DNA from: Pseudomonas extremaustralis | GTDB taxonomy: Bacteria > Pseudomonadota > Gammaproteobacteria > Pseudomonadales > Pseudomonadaceae | Assembly (NCBI RefSeq): GCF_900102035.1 | Contig: NZ_LT629689.1 | Location: 6,358,501 to 6,422,500, forward strand | Direction of reading: 5' to 3' | DNA: 64,000 nucleotides | Shown here: positions 8,506-18,022 of the stretch, in pieces | How the letters are laid out: every line of letters starts with the position of its first letter | Numbering within the stretch: position 1 is the first letter of the stretch | Program-made: the position numbers and the translations under genes | Notes under the pieces: model-generated | What the model was told of the DNA's origin: nothing | What the model saw: the letters and a program-made list of their open reading frames with translations, nothing else | Databases searched by the model: none

Positions 8506-9933
8506 TTATAGAGAATTCAGGAACGCCAGCAGCGCGGCACGCTGTTGGGCATTGAAGGACAACACATGCTGCTGCGCCGCCTGTGCTTCGCCGCCGTGCC
8601 AGAGCACGGCTTCGAGCAGGTCGCGGGCGCGGCCGTCATGCAGGAATTGGGTATGGCCACTGACGGTTTGCGTCAGGCCGATGCCCCACAACGGCGGCGT
8701 GCGCCAGTCGCGGCCACTGGCCTTGAATTCGGTGCGGTGGTCGGCCAGGCCGTCGCCCATGTCATGCAACAGCAGGTCGCTGTAGGGGCGGATCACCTGG
8801 TTGGCCAGTTCAGGCTCGGCGGCGTTGACCTTTGTCGTGAACGATGGCGTGTGACAACCCTGGCAACCGGCCTGGTAGAACAGGTTTCTCCCGGCCAGCA
8901 CTTGCGGTGTGTCCACATCGCGGCGCGCGGGAACCGCCAGGTTGCGGGTATAGAACAGCACCAGGCGCAGGATGTTGTCGCTGACTTCCGGTTCGCCGTC
9001 GGGACCATTGCCGTTGGGCGCCTGTCGGCAGGCGACCTGGGCGTCGGTGCAGTCATCGAACGGTCTCAGGGAGGTGGTCAGGCCCATATCGCCCGAGAAT
9101 GCGTGGACATTCTGTTGATTGAGGTTGGGTTGCCCGGCTTTCCAGCCGAAACGCCCAAGCACGGTTTTCTGGCGGGCGTCATCCCAGACCCAATTCGCGC
9201 GGCCGACGATGGCGTCCTTGTCGGCGGTCTTCGGGTCGGTGTTGCGCAGGATGTCCGCATCGGCAATCGCTTCGAGCAGGCCCAGGCCGATCATCGGCGG
9301 GGCGATGCGCGCGGAGAAACGTGTGTCTGGATGCATCGGGCCGTAGCCGAGCTGGGTGATCTGCAGGTGGGGCTTGCGCAATTCGACGACGGTGCCGTCC
9401 TTGAACGTGACGTTGACCGGCGTGTAGTCGACTCGCACCTTGCCCTCCGGCGTCACGCCGGGTACGGCCATGTCCTGCAATTGCCCGCCGTAGATCGGTT
9501 CGGGCACTACGCCGAGTTGCTCGATGAGCCTGGCATACGGCGGTGCATCCGGGATCGACAGGCGCACCAGCATCGACACCGCGTTCTGCGCGTCGGGCAG
9601 CGGCGGATGACCACGGCCGTCCTTGATATGGCAGTTCTGGCAGGCGTTGGTGTTGAACAACGGGCCCAGGCCGTCGCGGGCGGTGGTGGTGGACGGTGCG
9701 ATCACCCAGGGGCTGCGGAAGAAACTGTTGCCGACACTGAAATCCAGGCGGCGGGTTGGCGCCAGGTTGGCCGAAGGCAGTGAAAACGCGTTCTGGTCGT
9801 GCTTGTTCACGGTCGTTGCGCCGCCTGCCCGGGCTTCACCGGGCTCTGCCTGGGTAAACCGCGGTGCGTCATCGCAGGCGGTCAGGCTCAGGGCCAACCA
9901 GGCTGCGCACAGGCGAGGAAGCGAAGGGAACAT
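8506..9933 (-). CDS. di-heme c-type cytochrome lipoprotein (DUF1111, putative thiol oxidoreductase)
   Basis: The 475-residue product has a lipoprotein signal (LALSLTAC, modified Cys near residue 20) and two CxxCH heme motifs: NACQNCHIKDGRGHPP in the first third and AGCQGCHTPSF in the last third. This arrangement fits the di-heme oxidoreductase/peroxidase family DUF1111. The frame extends to 10005, but ATG 9933 has AGGA six bases upstream and starts the signal peptide. It is the first gene of the cytochrome/imelysin-like/DUF1513 operon. The electron donor and substrate are unknown. Confidence 0.88.
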   Translation of the reverse strand: MFPSLPRLCAAWLALSLTACDDAPRFTQAEPGEARAGGATTVNKHDQNAFSLPSANLAPTRRLDFSVGNSFFRSPWVIAPSTTTARDGLGPLFNTNACQNCHIKDGRGHPPLPDAQNAVSMLVRLSIPDAPPYARLIEQLGVVPEPIYGGQLQDMAVPGVTPEGKVRVDYTPVNVTFKDGTVVELRKPHLQITQLGYGPMHPDTRFSARIAPPMIGLGLLEAIADADILRNTDPKTADKDAIVGRANWVWDDARQKTVLGRFGWKAGQPNLNQQNVHAFSGDMGLTTSLRPFDDCTDAQVACRQAPNGNGPDGEPEVSDNILRLVLFYTRNLAVPARRDVDTPQVLAGRNLFYQAGCQGCHTPSFTTKVNAAEPELANQVIRPYSDLLLHDMGDGLADHRTEFKASGRDWRTPPLWGIGLTQTVSGHTQFLHDGRARDLLEAVLWHGGEAQAAQQHVLSFNAQQRAALLAFLNSL

Positions 9934-10072
9934 CGGGTTTCCTGAGCGAAGGCGAAAATTAAGGTGGCAAAGTCTAACAGGGCGGAAGAGTTTGAATAAG
10001 AGCAATTATCGTTTGATGGCTTCCCGATGCATTCCCGCTAGAATAACGACACATTTTTTCTGGAGGTCGCCA

Positions 10073-10636
10073 ATGCAGGCTCTCGACGCTTTGCTTAACC
10101 GTGTTTCCGTGCCGCGTCTGCTGGCGCCGGCACCGACCCAGGAGCAGCGCGATGTGCTGTTCGCCGCGGCCATGCGTGCTCCCGACCACGGTCAACTGCG
10201 CCCTTGGCGGTTCCTCACCGTCGAAGGTGCCGCCCGTGAGCAAATGGGCACGCTGCTGGTCGAGGCCTTGCGTCTGCAGGACCCCGAAGCCCCGCAAGCC
10301 GCAATCGACAAGGCCCAGAACGGGCCGCTGCGCGCACCGCTGGTGGTGGTGGTGATCGCCCGTCCGCAGGAACATCCCAAGGTACCCAAATCCGAACAGG
10401 TGCTGGCCGCCGCGTGTGCAGCCCACGGCATTCTGTTGGCGGCTTATGCCCAGGGGATCGGTGCGGTGTGGCGCACGGGTGATTTGTCGTACTCGGCCCA
10501 CGTCGCCAAAGGCCTGGGGCTGACGGCGGGTGAGGAAGTGATTGGTTTCCTTTACCTGGGCACGCCGCAGAACCCACCGCGCACTGCGCCGAAAGAAGAT
10601 CTGACGGCGTTTGTGCGGGCTTGGCCTGGTCTTTAA
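10073..10636 (+). CDS. YdjA-like nitroreductase family protein
   Basis: The 187-residue protein has the FMN-binding nitroreductase fold signatures AAMRAPDHGQLRPWRF near residue 35 and LAAYAQGIGAVWRTG near residue 130, characteristic of the short YdjA branch. It is predicted to be a cytosolic NAD(P)H-dependent flavoprotein; the substrate is unknown. ATG 10073 follows TGGAGG at six bases; the upstream open frame has no ribosome site. It diverges from the di-heme cytochrome gene and ends at a REP doublet. Confidence 0.9.
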   Translation: MQALDALLNRVSVPRLLAPAPTQEQRDVLFAAAMRAPDHGQLRPWRFLTVEGAAREQMGTLLVEALRLQDPEAPQAAIDKAQNGPLRAPLVVVVIARPQEHPKVPKSEQVLAAACAAHGILLAAYAQGIGAVWRTGDLSYSAHVAKGLGLTAGEEVIGFLYLGTPQNPPRTAPKEDLTAFVRAWPGL

Positions 10637-10640
10637 ACGG

Positions 10641-10725
10641 TGTGGGGCTTGCTCCCGATGGCGGTGATTCAGCTAGTTCATTTGTAGCTGATACACCGCC
10701 ATCGGGAGCAAGCCCCCTCCCACAT
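10641..10725. repeat. REPIN-type inverted doublet
   Basis: Two inverted arms share TGGGGCTTGCTCCCGATGGCGGTG, read inward from each end, around a 30-bp centre. The right arm carries the fuller form with CCCCTCCCACAT. This is the GTGGGAGGGGGCTTGC class of REP sequence. It lies between two convergent genes. Confidence 0.8.
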
Positions 10726-10742
10726 GGGTCCCGTGGTGTTGT

Positions 10743-12881
10743 TTACACCCTGAACTGATCCATCAACTTCATCTGTTGAGTGGCCAATGCATTGAGTTGG
10801 CTGCTCACGGCCGCCGACTCCGTGGCCTGTTCAGTGAGGGTTTCGGTCACCGTGCGAATTGCCGAGACATTGCGGTTGACCTCTTCGGCCACGGCGCTTT
10901 GTTGCTCGGCAGCGCTGGCGATCTGCAGGTTCATGTCGCTGATCACCGTCACCGCGTCGCTGATCTTGTTCAGGGCTTGGGCCGCCTGATGGATCTGGCC
11001 GGCATTGGTCTGGGCCTGGCTTTGGCTGGTATGCATGGTCTCCACCACGCCGCGGGTGCCGCTCTGGATGCGTTCGATCACCAGGCGGATTTCTTCTACG
11101 GAGTCCTGGGTGCGCTTGGCCAGGTTGCGTACTTCGTCGGCCACCACCGCAAAGCCACGACCGCTTTCCCCGGCGCGTGCGGCTTCGATTGCCGCGTTGA
11201 GGGCCAGCAGGTTGGTCTGCTCGGCAATGCTGCGGATCACTTCCAGCACTGAACCAATCTGCTCGCTGTTGACCGCCAGGGCTTCGACTTCGCCCACCGC
11301 TTTGCTGACGGCATTGGCGAGGGTGGTGATATCGCGGGTGCTCTGCTCGATGATCGACATGCCTTCGCGCGCCGACTGATCGGCCCCGCGTGCCGCGCTG
11401 GCGGCGTTGGAGGCGCTGTTGGCGACATCGTGGGCGGTGGCGCTCATTTCGTTGGACGCCGTGGCCACCTGGTCGATCTCGCGGAACTGCACCTGCATGC
11501 CTTCGCTGGTCTGGCGTGCGATGGCCGAAGACTGATCGGCCGTGCCGCGCGCTTCGGTGATGCTTTGCTTGATCTGCGCAATGGTCGGTTGCAGCTTGTC
11601 GAGGAAGCGATTGAACCAGTTCACCAGTTCGCCCAGCTCATCTTTCTTGGCATAGGCCAGGCGCTGGGTGAGGTCGCCGTCGCCGCTGGCGATGTCCTTG
11701 AGCATGGCAGCCACACCGTTGATCGGCCGGGTCACGCCAGTGGCGGTCAGCCAGATCAGCAGCAAACCGAGCAATGCGGCGACGGCTGCCACCAGCAAGG
11801 CCTTGAGTGTGCCGCTGGCATGGGCTTTGTCGAGCAAGGCTTGCAGCTTGACGTTATCGGCCAGCAGAACGGCCTTGGGCAATTTGATCACCACGCCCCA
11901 GGACTTGGCATCGGCAATCGGCTTGACCGGATAGACCGCGCGAATGGTGTCGTCCTGTTCGCGAATCGTGCGGCTGTCACTGGCCAGCAGTTGCACGATG
12001 TCTTTGCCTTCGGCGCCCAGGGTGTCGATCAGGTTCTTGCCGACTTTGGCCGGTTCGCCACTGTAGGCGGCGATCAGACCGGTGCTGGAGAGAATCTCCA
12101 ACTGCGCATTACCGCTGAACAGGTCTTTCTGTGCGCTGTCGGTGGTGGCTTGCAAGGCGTCGAGGGCGATGTCGACACCCAGCACGCCGATGACATTGCC
12201 GTCCACCAGCAGCGGCAGGGCGATGGTGGTCATCAGCACGGGTTTGCCGGCGACGGTGTCTTCATACGGGTCCAGCAGGCAGGTGCGGCGGGTATCCCGT
12301 GGGCAGGTGTACCAAATGTTGTAGGGCGTGCCGTTGAGGTTGGGGGTGGTCTTGTTCAGGTCGTCTTCGACCAGGACCGTGTTCAAACCTTCGCCGCCGG
12401 CGCGGCTCCAGTAGCTGGAGAACCGGCCTTTGTCATTGGAGGCGCGTGTCTTGTCATCGACAAACTCGCTGTCCTTGCCGTCCAGCCCGTTGGGCTCGAA
12501 CGACAGCCAGATCCCCAGCACTTTGCTGTTGCGTTCGAACGCGGTTTTCAGGCTCTGGTTGAGCTCTTCACGCAGCGCGCCGGGTTCGAGGGAACGCTTG
12601 GCGGCCAGGTTACGCAGGTCTTTGACCTGGTCGGCCAGGGCGGTCAGCGCCACCAGGCTGTCGCCGAAGGTTCTCTGCAATTGCACGGCCTGTTCGGCGG
12701 CCTTGGCCTGCAGCAGTTGTTCCACGCTGGCGGTCAGCATGCGTGAGCTTGAATCGCTGACCAACTCATCATTCTGCGTGGTGTTGTAAATATTGATGCC
12801 GACCACCAGCGCAATCACTCCCAGCAGGCATAGGCCGGACAGCAGTACGATTTTCAAGCGAATGGAGAGGGTATCGAACAT
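10743..12881 (-). CDS. methyl-accepting chemotaxis protein with dCache sensor
   Basis: The product is about 712 residues: membrane segment at about 10-31, a periplasmic double-Cache domain of some 340 residues (with YNIWYTCP and [10 protein letters not shown]), a second membrane segment near residue 375, HAMP, and a C-terminal signalling domain with the conserved hairpin [19 protein letters not shown]. It should bind a small extracellular ligand and control CheA. The ligand cannot be read from sequence. ATG 12881 is chosen; a GTG at 12893 in frame is also possible and neither has a strong ribosome site. It is transcribed alone. Confidence 0.92.
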   Translation of the reverse strand: MFDTLSIRLKIVLLSGLCLLGVIALVVGINIYNTTQNDELVSDSSSRMLTASVEQLLQAKAAEQAVQLQRTFGDSLVALTALADQVKDLRNLAAKRSLEPGALREELNQSLKTAFERNSKVLGIWLSFEPNGLDGKDSEFVDDKTRASNDKGRFSSYWSRAGGEGLNTVLVEDDLNKTTPNLNGTPYNIWYTCPRDTRRTCLLDPYEDTVAGKPVLMTTIALPLLVDGNVIGVLGVDIALDALQATTDSAQKDLFSGNAQLEILSSTGLIAAYSGEPAKVGKNLIDTLGAEGKDIVQLLASDSRTIREQDDTIRAVYPVKPIADAKSWGVVIKLPKAVLLADNVKLQALLDKAHASGTLKALLVAAVAALLGLLLIWLTATGVTRPINGVAAMLKDIASGDGDLTQRLAYAKKDELGELVNWFNRFLDKLQPTIAQIKQSITEARGTADQSSAIARQTSEGMQVQFREIDQVATASNEMSATAHDVANSASNAASAARGADQSAREGMSIIEQSTRDITTLANAVSKAVGEVEALAVNSEQIGSVLEVIRSIAEQTNLLALNAAIEAARAGESGRGFAVVADEVRNLAKRTQDSVEEIRLVIERIQSGTRGVVETMHTSQSQAQTNAGQIHQAAQALNKISDAVTVISDMNLQIASAAEQQSAVAEEVNRNVSAIRTVTETLTEQATESAAVSSQLNALATQQMKLMDQFRV

Positions 12882-12948
12882 AGGTTCACTCACGGATGGA
12901 CTTATTGGTATGCGAGCAGTGCCAAGTCCGTTCGGCGCCTTATCCGGA

Positions 12949-12975
12949 ACATCGGCGCAGCGGGGTGTTTCATGA
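12949..12975 (-). promoter_or_regulatory. possible FliA (sigma-28) promoter for the chemoreceptor gene
   Basis: On the minus strand TCATGAAA is followed after 11 bases by GCCGATGT. The -10 element matches six of eight bases of GCCGATAA and the spacing is right, but the -35 element is weak. Chemoreceptor genes are commonly FliA-dependent. Confidence 0.33.
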
Positions 12976-13016
12976 GAGGAAGGCGATGAACGGTAGGAAA
13001 GCGCCTACATCCAGCG

Positions 13017-13418
13017 TTATACGCGGCGTGCGAGCCGTTCCGGGCGGGACCAGATCCACAGGTTGCCCAGGCTCATCCCGGCGATGGCCAGGTAGATCGG
13101 CCAGCCGTGGTCGAGCAACGCCAGCATCAAAATGGCGCACAGCAGCATGCTCACCGTGGCGCTGATTTTGGCGCGGCGCGCGATGATCTTGCCGTTGCGC
13201 CAGTTGAACAGGATCGGCCCGAACAGGCGGTGGTTTTCCAGCCAGGCGCTGAGGCGCGGTGAGCTTTTGGTGGCGGCCCAGGCGGCCAGCAGGATGAATT
13301 CGGTGGTGGGCAGGCCCGGCACGACAATCGCCACCAACCCGATGCCCAGGCTGACGTACGCCAGCAGGCCGAAGAGGAGCCGGGCGGTTTTCGAGGGGGA
13401 TTGGGTTTTACCGGTCAT
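13017..13418 (-). CDS. YbaN-like DUF454 inner membrane protein
   Basis: The 133-residue protein has about four hydrophobic segments with the DUF454 signature GLVAIVVPGLPTTEFILLAAW near its N-terminus and SPRLSAWLENHRLFGPILFNWR in the loop. ATG 13418 is preferred to the GTG two codons upstream. DUF454 proteins are sometimes found near heme or iron genes; here the heme oxygenase gene lies downstream of a REPIN on the same strand. Function unknown. Confidence 0.85.
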   Translation of the reverse strand: MTGKTQSPSKTARLLFGLLAYVSLGIGLVAIVVPGLPTTEFILLAAWAATKSSPRLSAWLENHRLFGPILFNWRNGKIIARRAKISATVSMLLCAILMLALLDHGWPIYLAIAGMSLGNLWIWSRPERLARRV

Positions 13419-13447
13419 TTGCACGGAGTTTTCAGGGAAGTGATAAC

Positions 13448-13547
13448 TGTAGGAGCGAGCTTGCTCGCGAAGGACTCAAGGACACCGCATTCATTCAGGA
13501 TGTACGCGTTATCGTTGAGATTCTTCGCGAGCAAGCTCGCTCCTACA
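13448..13547. repeat. REPIN doublet, TGTAGGAGCGAGCTTGCTCG class
   Basis: Two nearly perfect inverted arms, TGTAGGAGCGAGCTTGCTCG and its complement, enclose about 50 bp. The element ends 6 bp before the heme oxygenase stop codon and probably forms a large hairpin in its 3' region. Confidence 0.9.
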
Positions 13548-13552
13548 TAGGG

Positions 13553-14161
13553 TTAGGCCATTTCAGGGGCGCTAGCGTACGCCTGTTCCAGCAGCACGGT
13601 GAAGCGCACAAACGCGTCGATCGCACCTTTTTCCACGTCAGCTTCTTCTTCGGCGCTGAACGCCAGGGCGTCGAGGGTGCGGGTAAAGCTTTTCCAGCCT
13701 TCGGCACGACCGCCGGCCGGTTCGCCGAGGTGGCGGGCGCCGAAAGTCTCGCTCAGGCCCAGGCCCACGGCGCGCTTGATCAGGAACGCAGCCCCCAGCT
13801 TGGAGCCTTCCGAGACGAACAGCCAGCCCAGGGCTTGGGCTTTGCTCGGCTGCTTCAGCGCGCCGGCGACCGGTGCCGGGACATCGGTGTTCAGGTCAGC
13901 GAGGTCGAGCCTGGCGGCGTCGGCGCGGCAGCGGTCGGCCAGATCAGGCACGATCGCTATCAACTCGGGATCGTTGTACAGCGCAATCAGCTCCGACTGG
14001 AACAGGTACTGCGCCACGACGAAGCGCGCGAAGTTGGCCTGGGTTTCAAACGGCGCGTGCGCCTTGACCAGCGCGTCGAGCTTGGCGTGCGGTTCGTTGG
14101 TGATCTGGTTCAGGCGTTGGGAGCGCAGGCTTGGGCGTTCTGCGGTAGGAGAAGCGGTCAT
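13553..14161 (-). CDS. hemO: biliverdin-producing heme oxygenase (HemO/PigA type)
   Basis: The 202-residue protein has the bacterial heme oxygenase fold: LRSQRLNQITNEPHAKLDAL near residues 12-30 with the probable proximal His in EPHAKL, and GWLFVSEGSKLGAAFLIKRA near the distal helix (glycine-rich, as in HemO). It opens heme to biliverdin, releasing iron and CO, in the cytoplasm. ATG 14161 has AAGGA seven bases upstream; the longer frame lacks one. It is downstream of the heme receptor in the same direction with a terminator-like hairpin between, so it may be expressed partly by read-through and partly from its own promoter. Confidence 0.9.
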   Translation of the reverse strand: MTASPTAERPSLRSQRLNQITNEPHAKLDALVKAHAPFETQANFARFVVAQYLFQSELIALYNDPELIAIVPDLADRCRADAARLDLADLNTDVPAPVAGALKQPSKAQALGWLFVSEGSKLGAAFLIKRAVGLGLSETFGARHLGEPAGGRAEGWKSFTRTLDALAFSAEEEADVEKGAIDAFVRFTVLLEQAYASAPEMA

Positions 14162-14244
14162 GGAAAAGTCCTTTGGGAAGGGGAGCGCCTTGTTGCCCTG
14201 AAGAGAGCGGGTATCAACTAGACGAACAAGAAGACGCGGCACCG

Positions 14245-14287
14245 TAAAAAATCCTCACCTCGGCGCTGAAATTTCGACGAGGCGAGG
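14245..14287 (-). terminator. terminator or attenuator between heme receptor and heme oxygenase
   Basis: On the minus strand an imperfect stem (CCTCGCCTCGTCG pairing with CGCCGAGGTGAGG, 11 of 13) is followed by ATTTTTTAC. It lies between the receptor stop and the heme oxygenase gene. Confidence 0.6.
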
Positions 14288-14296
14288 CCGTGGTGA

Positions 14297-16864
14297 TCAG
14301 ATGTCCCAGATCACGTTGATCGCGAAGTTGCGACCCGGCTGGGTCAGGCGGTCGAGGTTGGCCGGACCGGTGACGCTGGCTTCGCCGACGCTGTCGTAGC
14401 TGCGCACATCGTCCCAGTTCCAGTATTTCTTATCGGTCAGGTTGTAGAGACCGCCGTTGATCGTGATGTCGTCAGTGACCTTGTAGAAACCGGTCAGGTC
14501 GAGGATGCCGAAGCCTGGGGTCTTGAACGCGCCGTTGCGGGTGTCGCCGTCCGGCGCGTGGAAGGTGGTGCTGTCGACGCGATTCTGTTTCTTCACCAGG
14601 GTCCAGCTCAGCAGGCCACCGTAGTGGTCCTGGTCGTAGCCCAGGCCGAACACGCCTTTGAGGGGATTGACGCTGTTCAACGGTTCGCCGCTGTCGTCGT
14701 TGCGACCATAGGCATAGGCAACCGAGCCTTGGGTGTACAGGCCGTGGGGCGCGCCGAAGGCATCCAGGTTCAGGCGACCCTTGGCTTCCGCACCCTTGAT
14801 GGTGGCGCGTTTGATATTGACGGCCTGGAATTGCTCGACGGTGCCGCCCACGACGGCGTTGTCTTCGTCGATGAAGTCGCGGTACTTGTTGTAGAACACG
14901 GCGATGTCGAAGGAACCGCCATCGAATTTGCCGCGAAGCCCGGTTTCGATGCCTTTGCTGGTTTCTGGCTTGAGGTCGGGGTTGGGCTCGACGGTGTAGC
15001 CCAGGTTGAGGTTTTCAAAGCGTCCGTAAAGGGCTTTGGCCGAAGGCGTGCGGAACCCCTCGGCGTATTGGCCGAACAGGGTGTATTGATCGGTCAGGGC
15101 ATAGGTCAGGCCGAACTTGGGCGTGACACGGTGCCAGGTTTTTTCCTCGTCACTGACCGAATATTGGCCGGTCGGATTGACGCTGCCGAGGAACTCTTCG
15201 GTCAGCTTGGGTTTGAGCCGGGTGTAGTCGTAGCGTGCGCTGGGCAGGAAGGTCCAGTTGCCCCAGGCGATCTGATCCTGGGCAAACACCGAATAGGTGT
15301 TGATGGTCGGATCGGGGAAATCACTGACTTTTTTCACGCTGTCGCTGGCCGTCGGGCTGGGGGCGCCGATGGCGGTGCATCCGGCGCCCACGGCGAGGCA
15401 TGTGGCCGAGCCTTCACGGGAGCCTGTGACTTTCTGCTGCTTGAGGGTCGTGCCGTAGGTGACCTGGTGATCGGTCGCGCCGATGCTGAAGGCCTTGTCC
15501 AACTGCGCGTCGAAGACCCACTGTTTTTCTTCATACAGCGTGTCGCGGGTGCGTAGGACGCGACGCCCGGCCTGATAGATCTCGGCCGTGGTCTGGTCGG
15601 TCTTGGCGATCTGGTAATTGAGGCTGGTCTTGATGCGATCGGTGATGGGCGATTCTAGGGCGAAGGTGTTTTCCACGCCGAAACGCTCGCGGGTGATGGT
15701 GTCGTTGCCGCGACGATCACGGTAGAGGTTGAAGCCCTGGCCGCCGACGAAGGGGCCGCCCACGGCGTTTTTCAGGTTGACGTCGCGATCGTCCTTGTAC
15801 TTTTCGTACGTCAAACCCAGACGGTTCTCATCGCCATAGTTCCAACCCAACTTGGCCAGCACGTTGGTGGTGCGCGCATCCTCGGGGTTGGCGCCGGTGC
15901 GGGCCAGGCCGGTGGCGTTGTTGCCGTCGTAGGATTCGGTTTCATGGCCGTTGCGCTGGCTCAGGTGCAGCAAACCGTCGAAGTCCTGTACGCGGCCGGC
16001 GAAGGTGCCGGAGGTCAGCCAGCTCTCGTCGGCCGAGCTGTAGCCGGTCTTCAGGCGGGCGCCGACGTCCTGGCCGGGCTTGATGATGTCATCCGGGTCG
16101 AGGGTGAAATAACTCACGGCGCCGCCGATGGCGCTGCTGCCGTACAGGGCCGAGGCCGGGCCGCGCAGGATTTCCACGCGCTTGACGATTTCCGGGTCGA
16201 CGTAGTTGCGACGGGTCTTGGCGTAGGGGCCGTTGAAGAAGTTGTCCGGTACTTCCACGCCGTCCACCTGGGTGAGGATGCGGTCACCGTCGATGCCGCG
16301 AATATTGAACCCGGCGTTGCCCGCACGGGTGCCGGCGCCGCCCACTGAAACGCCTGGCTCGTAGCGCACCAGTTCGCGGATGGTGTTCACGTTCTGGCGG
16401 TCCAGCGCCTCGCGCTCCAGCACGCTGACGGTGCTGGGCACGCTGCCCACTTGCTGGGCGTTACGGGTGGCGCTGATGGTCACCTGTTGCAGATTGAGGG
16501 TGCCGGCCGCCGTGCGCTTTTCCAGGACGATCGTGTCAGTGCCCAGTTTGCGGTAGCTCAGGTTGGTCCCCACCAACAGCTGGTCCAGGGCTTTTTCCGG
16601 CGACAGCGGACCACGTACGCCAGGAGACGACACACCCTGGCCCAGTTCCGCCGGCAGGCCGATTTGCCAGCCGGTCACGGCAGTGAAGGCGTTCAGCGCC
16701 GAGACCAATGGCTGTTGTGCGATGTTGAAAGTGTAATTGCCGTGACTGCGCGGGATCGGTTCGGCGGCGCTGGCGCTCATGACGGGCGCGCCACCCAGCA
16801 GGATGGCCGCCGTCAGCAAGGACAGGATGGGCGAGGAGGACCGGCGGTTGAAACGAGAGGACAT
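14297..16864 (-). CDS. TonB-dependent heme receptor with signalling domain (Hxu/Has type)
   Basis: The 855-residue outer-membrane protein has a signal peptide (to about residue 35), an STN signalling domain (YTFNIAQQPLVSALNAF onwards), a plug domain (VSVLEREALDRQNVNTIREL; GFNIRGIDGDRILTQVDGV) and a 22-strand barrel ending in aromatic-rich GRNFAINVIWDI. The barrel motifs FGQYAEGFRTPSAKALYGRF and NLTDKKYWNWDDV are typical of heme/hemoglobin receptors. The preceding FecR-like and ECF sigma genes make it a cell-surface signalling receptor. Length and the absence of a hemophore gene favour the HxuA type of P. aeruginosa over HasR. ATG 16864 has GGAG eight bases upstream. Confidence 0.9.
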   Translation of the reverse strand: MSSRFNRRSSSPILSLLTAAILLGGAPVMSASAAEPIPRSHGNYTFNIAQQPLVSALNAFTAVTGWQIGLPAELGQGVSSPGVRGPLSPEKALDQLLVGTNLSYRKLGTDTIVLEKRTAAGTLNLQQVTISATRNAQQVGSVPSTVSVLEREALDRQNVNTIRELVRYEPGVSVGGAGTRAGNAGFNIRGIDGDRILTQVDGVEVPDNFFNGPYAKTRRNYVDPEIVKRVEILRGPASALYGSSAIGGAVSYFTLDPDDIIKPGQDVGARLKTGYSSADESWLTSGTFAGRVQDFDGLLHLSQRNGHETESYDGNNATGLARTGANPEDARTTNVLAKLGWNYGDENRLGLTYEKYKDDRDVNLKNAVGGPFVGGQGFNLYRDRRGNDTITRERFGVENTFALESPITDRIKTSLNYQIAKTDQTTAEIYQAGRRVLRTRDTLYEEKQWVFDAQLDKAFSIGATDHQVTYGTTLKQQKVTGSREGSATCLAVGAGCTAIGAPSPTASDSVKKVSDFPDPTINTYSVFAQDQIAWGNWTFLPSARYDYTRLKPKLTEEFLGSVNPTGQYSVSDEEKTWHRVTPKFGLTYALTDQYTLFGQYAEGFRTPSAKALYGRFENLNLGYTVEPNPDLKPETSKGIETGLRGKFDGGSFDIAVFYNKYRDFIDEDNAVVGGTVEQFQAVNIKRATIKGAEAKGRLNLDAFGAPHGLYTQGSVAYAYGRNDDSGEPLNSVNPLKGVFGLGYDQDHYGGLLSWTLVKKQNRVDSTTFHAPDGDTRNGAFKTPGFGILDLTGFYKVTDDITINGGLYNLTDKKYWNWDDVRSYDSVGEASVTGPANLDRLTQPGRNFAINVIWDI

Positions 16865-16965
16865 CGAGAGCGCTCCGGAAGGTACGAATCTTATAGTTGC
16901 GGACTGAACCAAATAGGAATCAGTTGCATTGGCTAAGACGAGACGTACCGCCATGGGCTATCGAG

Positions 16966-16980
16966 TAAAAATAATTCTCA
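16966..16980 (-). promoter_or_regulatory. Fur-like box upstream of the heme receptor
   Basis: TGAGAATTATTTTTA on the minus strand matches 11 of 14 positions of the 7-1-7 Fur pattern TGATAAT-N-ATTATCA. It lies directly after the FecR-like gene's stop codon and about 100 bp upstream of the receptor start, so the receptor may have its own iron-regulated promoter besides the sigma-factor one. Confidence 0.6.
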
Positions 16981-16981
16981 T

Positions 16982-17950
16982 TTAGTTCAGGATGACCAGC
17001 GCGGGGTATTCCGACAGCTTGGCCGAGGTGATATGGGCCAGGGAGCGCACCACGTCCAGCGGTTGGTCGAGGCGGTAGTTACCGGTGATGGCGATGTGGG
17101 CGAGCTTGTCGTTGGTGTTGACGATCCAACCCGGGTAATAACGGCCCAGCTCGGCCAGCACCTCGCTCATCGGGCGGTTTTCGAAAATCAGCCGGCCCTG
17201 TACCCAGGCCAGGTCCTTGTTGGCATCCAGCTTCGCCGGTTGGCCGAAGCCCTTGGGCCCGATGCGGATGCTCTCACCGGCGCGCAGGCGCACGCGCGCA
17301 TCGTCGACGGTGTTGCTCAGGTCCACATCGCCGCGCTGCACTTGCACCTGGGCTTCGCCATTGAGGTAACGCACGGCGAAGGCGGTATCGCGCACGCTGG
17401 CCCGCACGGGGCCGGCGTCGATTTCCAGGGGCAGGCCGTGGGTGGGCGCGATGTCGAAAAACGCTTCGCCCTGGTACAAGCGCGCGATGCGCTGCTGACC
17501 CTTGAGGCTGCTGGAAAACGCCGAGTTGGTGTTGAGCAGTACCTTGGAGCCATCGTCCAATTGCAGGCGCTGGCGTTCACCCACCACGGTGAGGTGGTCC
17601 GCTTGCAGGCGCACCGGCAGGTTGCTGAAGCTGAACAGGCCGATCAGCAGGACGGCGGCGGTGGCCAGTGGTTTCCAATGCGGTTTGATCCGGCGCCAGG
17701 CCGTGGGTTTGCGCGGCGCGGCCAGGGCGACGGCGGCGCTGTGCACCGGGGCGGCCCCCCAGGCGGACTGGGCCTTGGCAAAGGCGTGGCGGTGGGCAGG
17801 GGCCTGGGCCAGCCAGGTTTCGAACTCGACTTGCTGCCCAGGCTGCGGGCACTGCAAGGCGATCAGCCAGTCGAGGGCCTGGTCCATCGCCGGGTCTTGC
17901 AACACCTCATGAGCCAACTCATGGGGGCGCAGTTCATTCGGGTCCGTCAC
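16982..17950 (-). CDS. FecR-like anti-sigma/sigma regulator of the heme locus
   Basis: The 322-residue inner-membrane protein has an N-terminal cytoplasmic DUF4880-like domain (LDWLIALQCPQPGQQVEFETWL), one membrane segment at about residues 95-111, a FecR domain (GERQRLQLDDGSKVLLNTNS) and a C-terminal STN-like region (VLAELGRYYPGWIV). It carries the receptor's signal across the envelope to the ECF sigma factor. The start is GTG 17950 with GAGGA five bases upstream. It lies between sigma and receptor genes in the standard order. In P. aeruginosa the equivalent is HxuR. Confidence 0.92.
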   Translation of the reverse strand: MTDPNELRPHELAHEVLQDPAMDQALDWLIALQCPQPGQQVEFETWLAQAPAHRHAFAKAQSAWGAAPVHSAAVALAAPRKPTAWRRIKPHWKPLATAAVLLIGLFSFSNLPVRLQADHLTVVGERQRLQLDDGSKVLLNTNSAFSSSLKGQQRIARLYQGEAFFDIAPTHGLPLEIDAGPVRASVRDTAFAVRYLNGEAQVQVQRGDVDLSNTVDDARVRLRAGESIRIGPKGFGQPAKLDANKDLAWVQGRLIFENRPMSEVLAELGRYYPGWIVNTNDKLAHIAITGNYRLDQPLDVVRSLAHITSAKLSEYPALVILN

Positions 17951-18022
17951 ACTGATCCTCGGGGCTTCGCCAGGTTCTGTTCATTTTTCCTACGGCTTGG
18001 GTCGACACTTCTGTCGGGAAGC

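Noticed and set aside
14297..16864. Naming the heme receptor HasR
   Set aside because: There is no hasA hemophore or hasDEF secretion gene nearby, and length and gene order fit the Hxu-type system better. A symbol was withheld.
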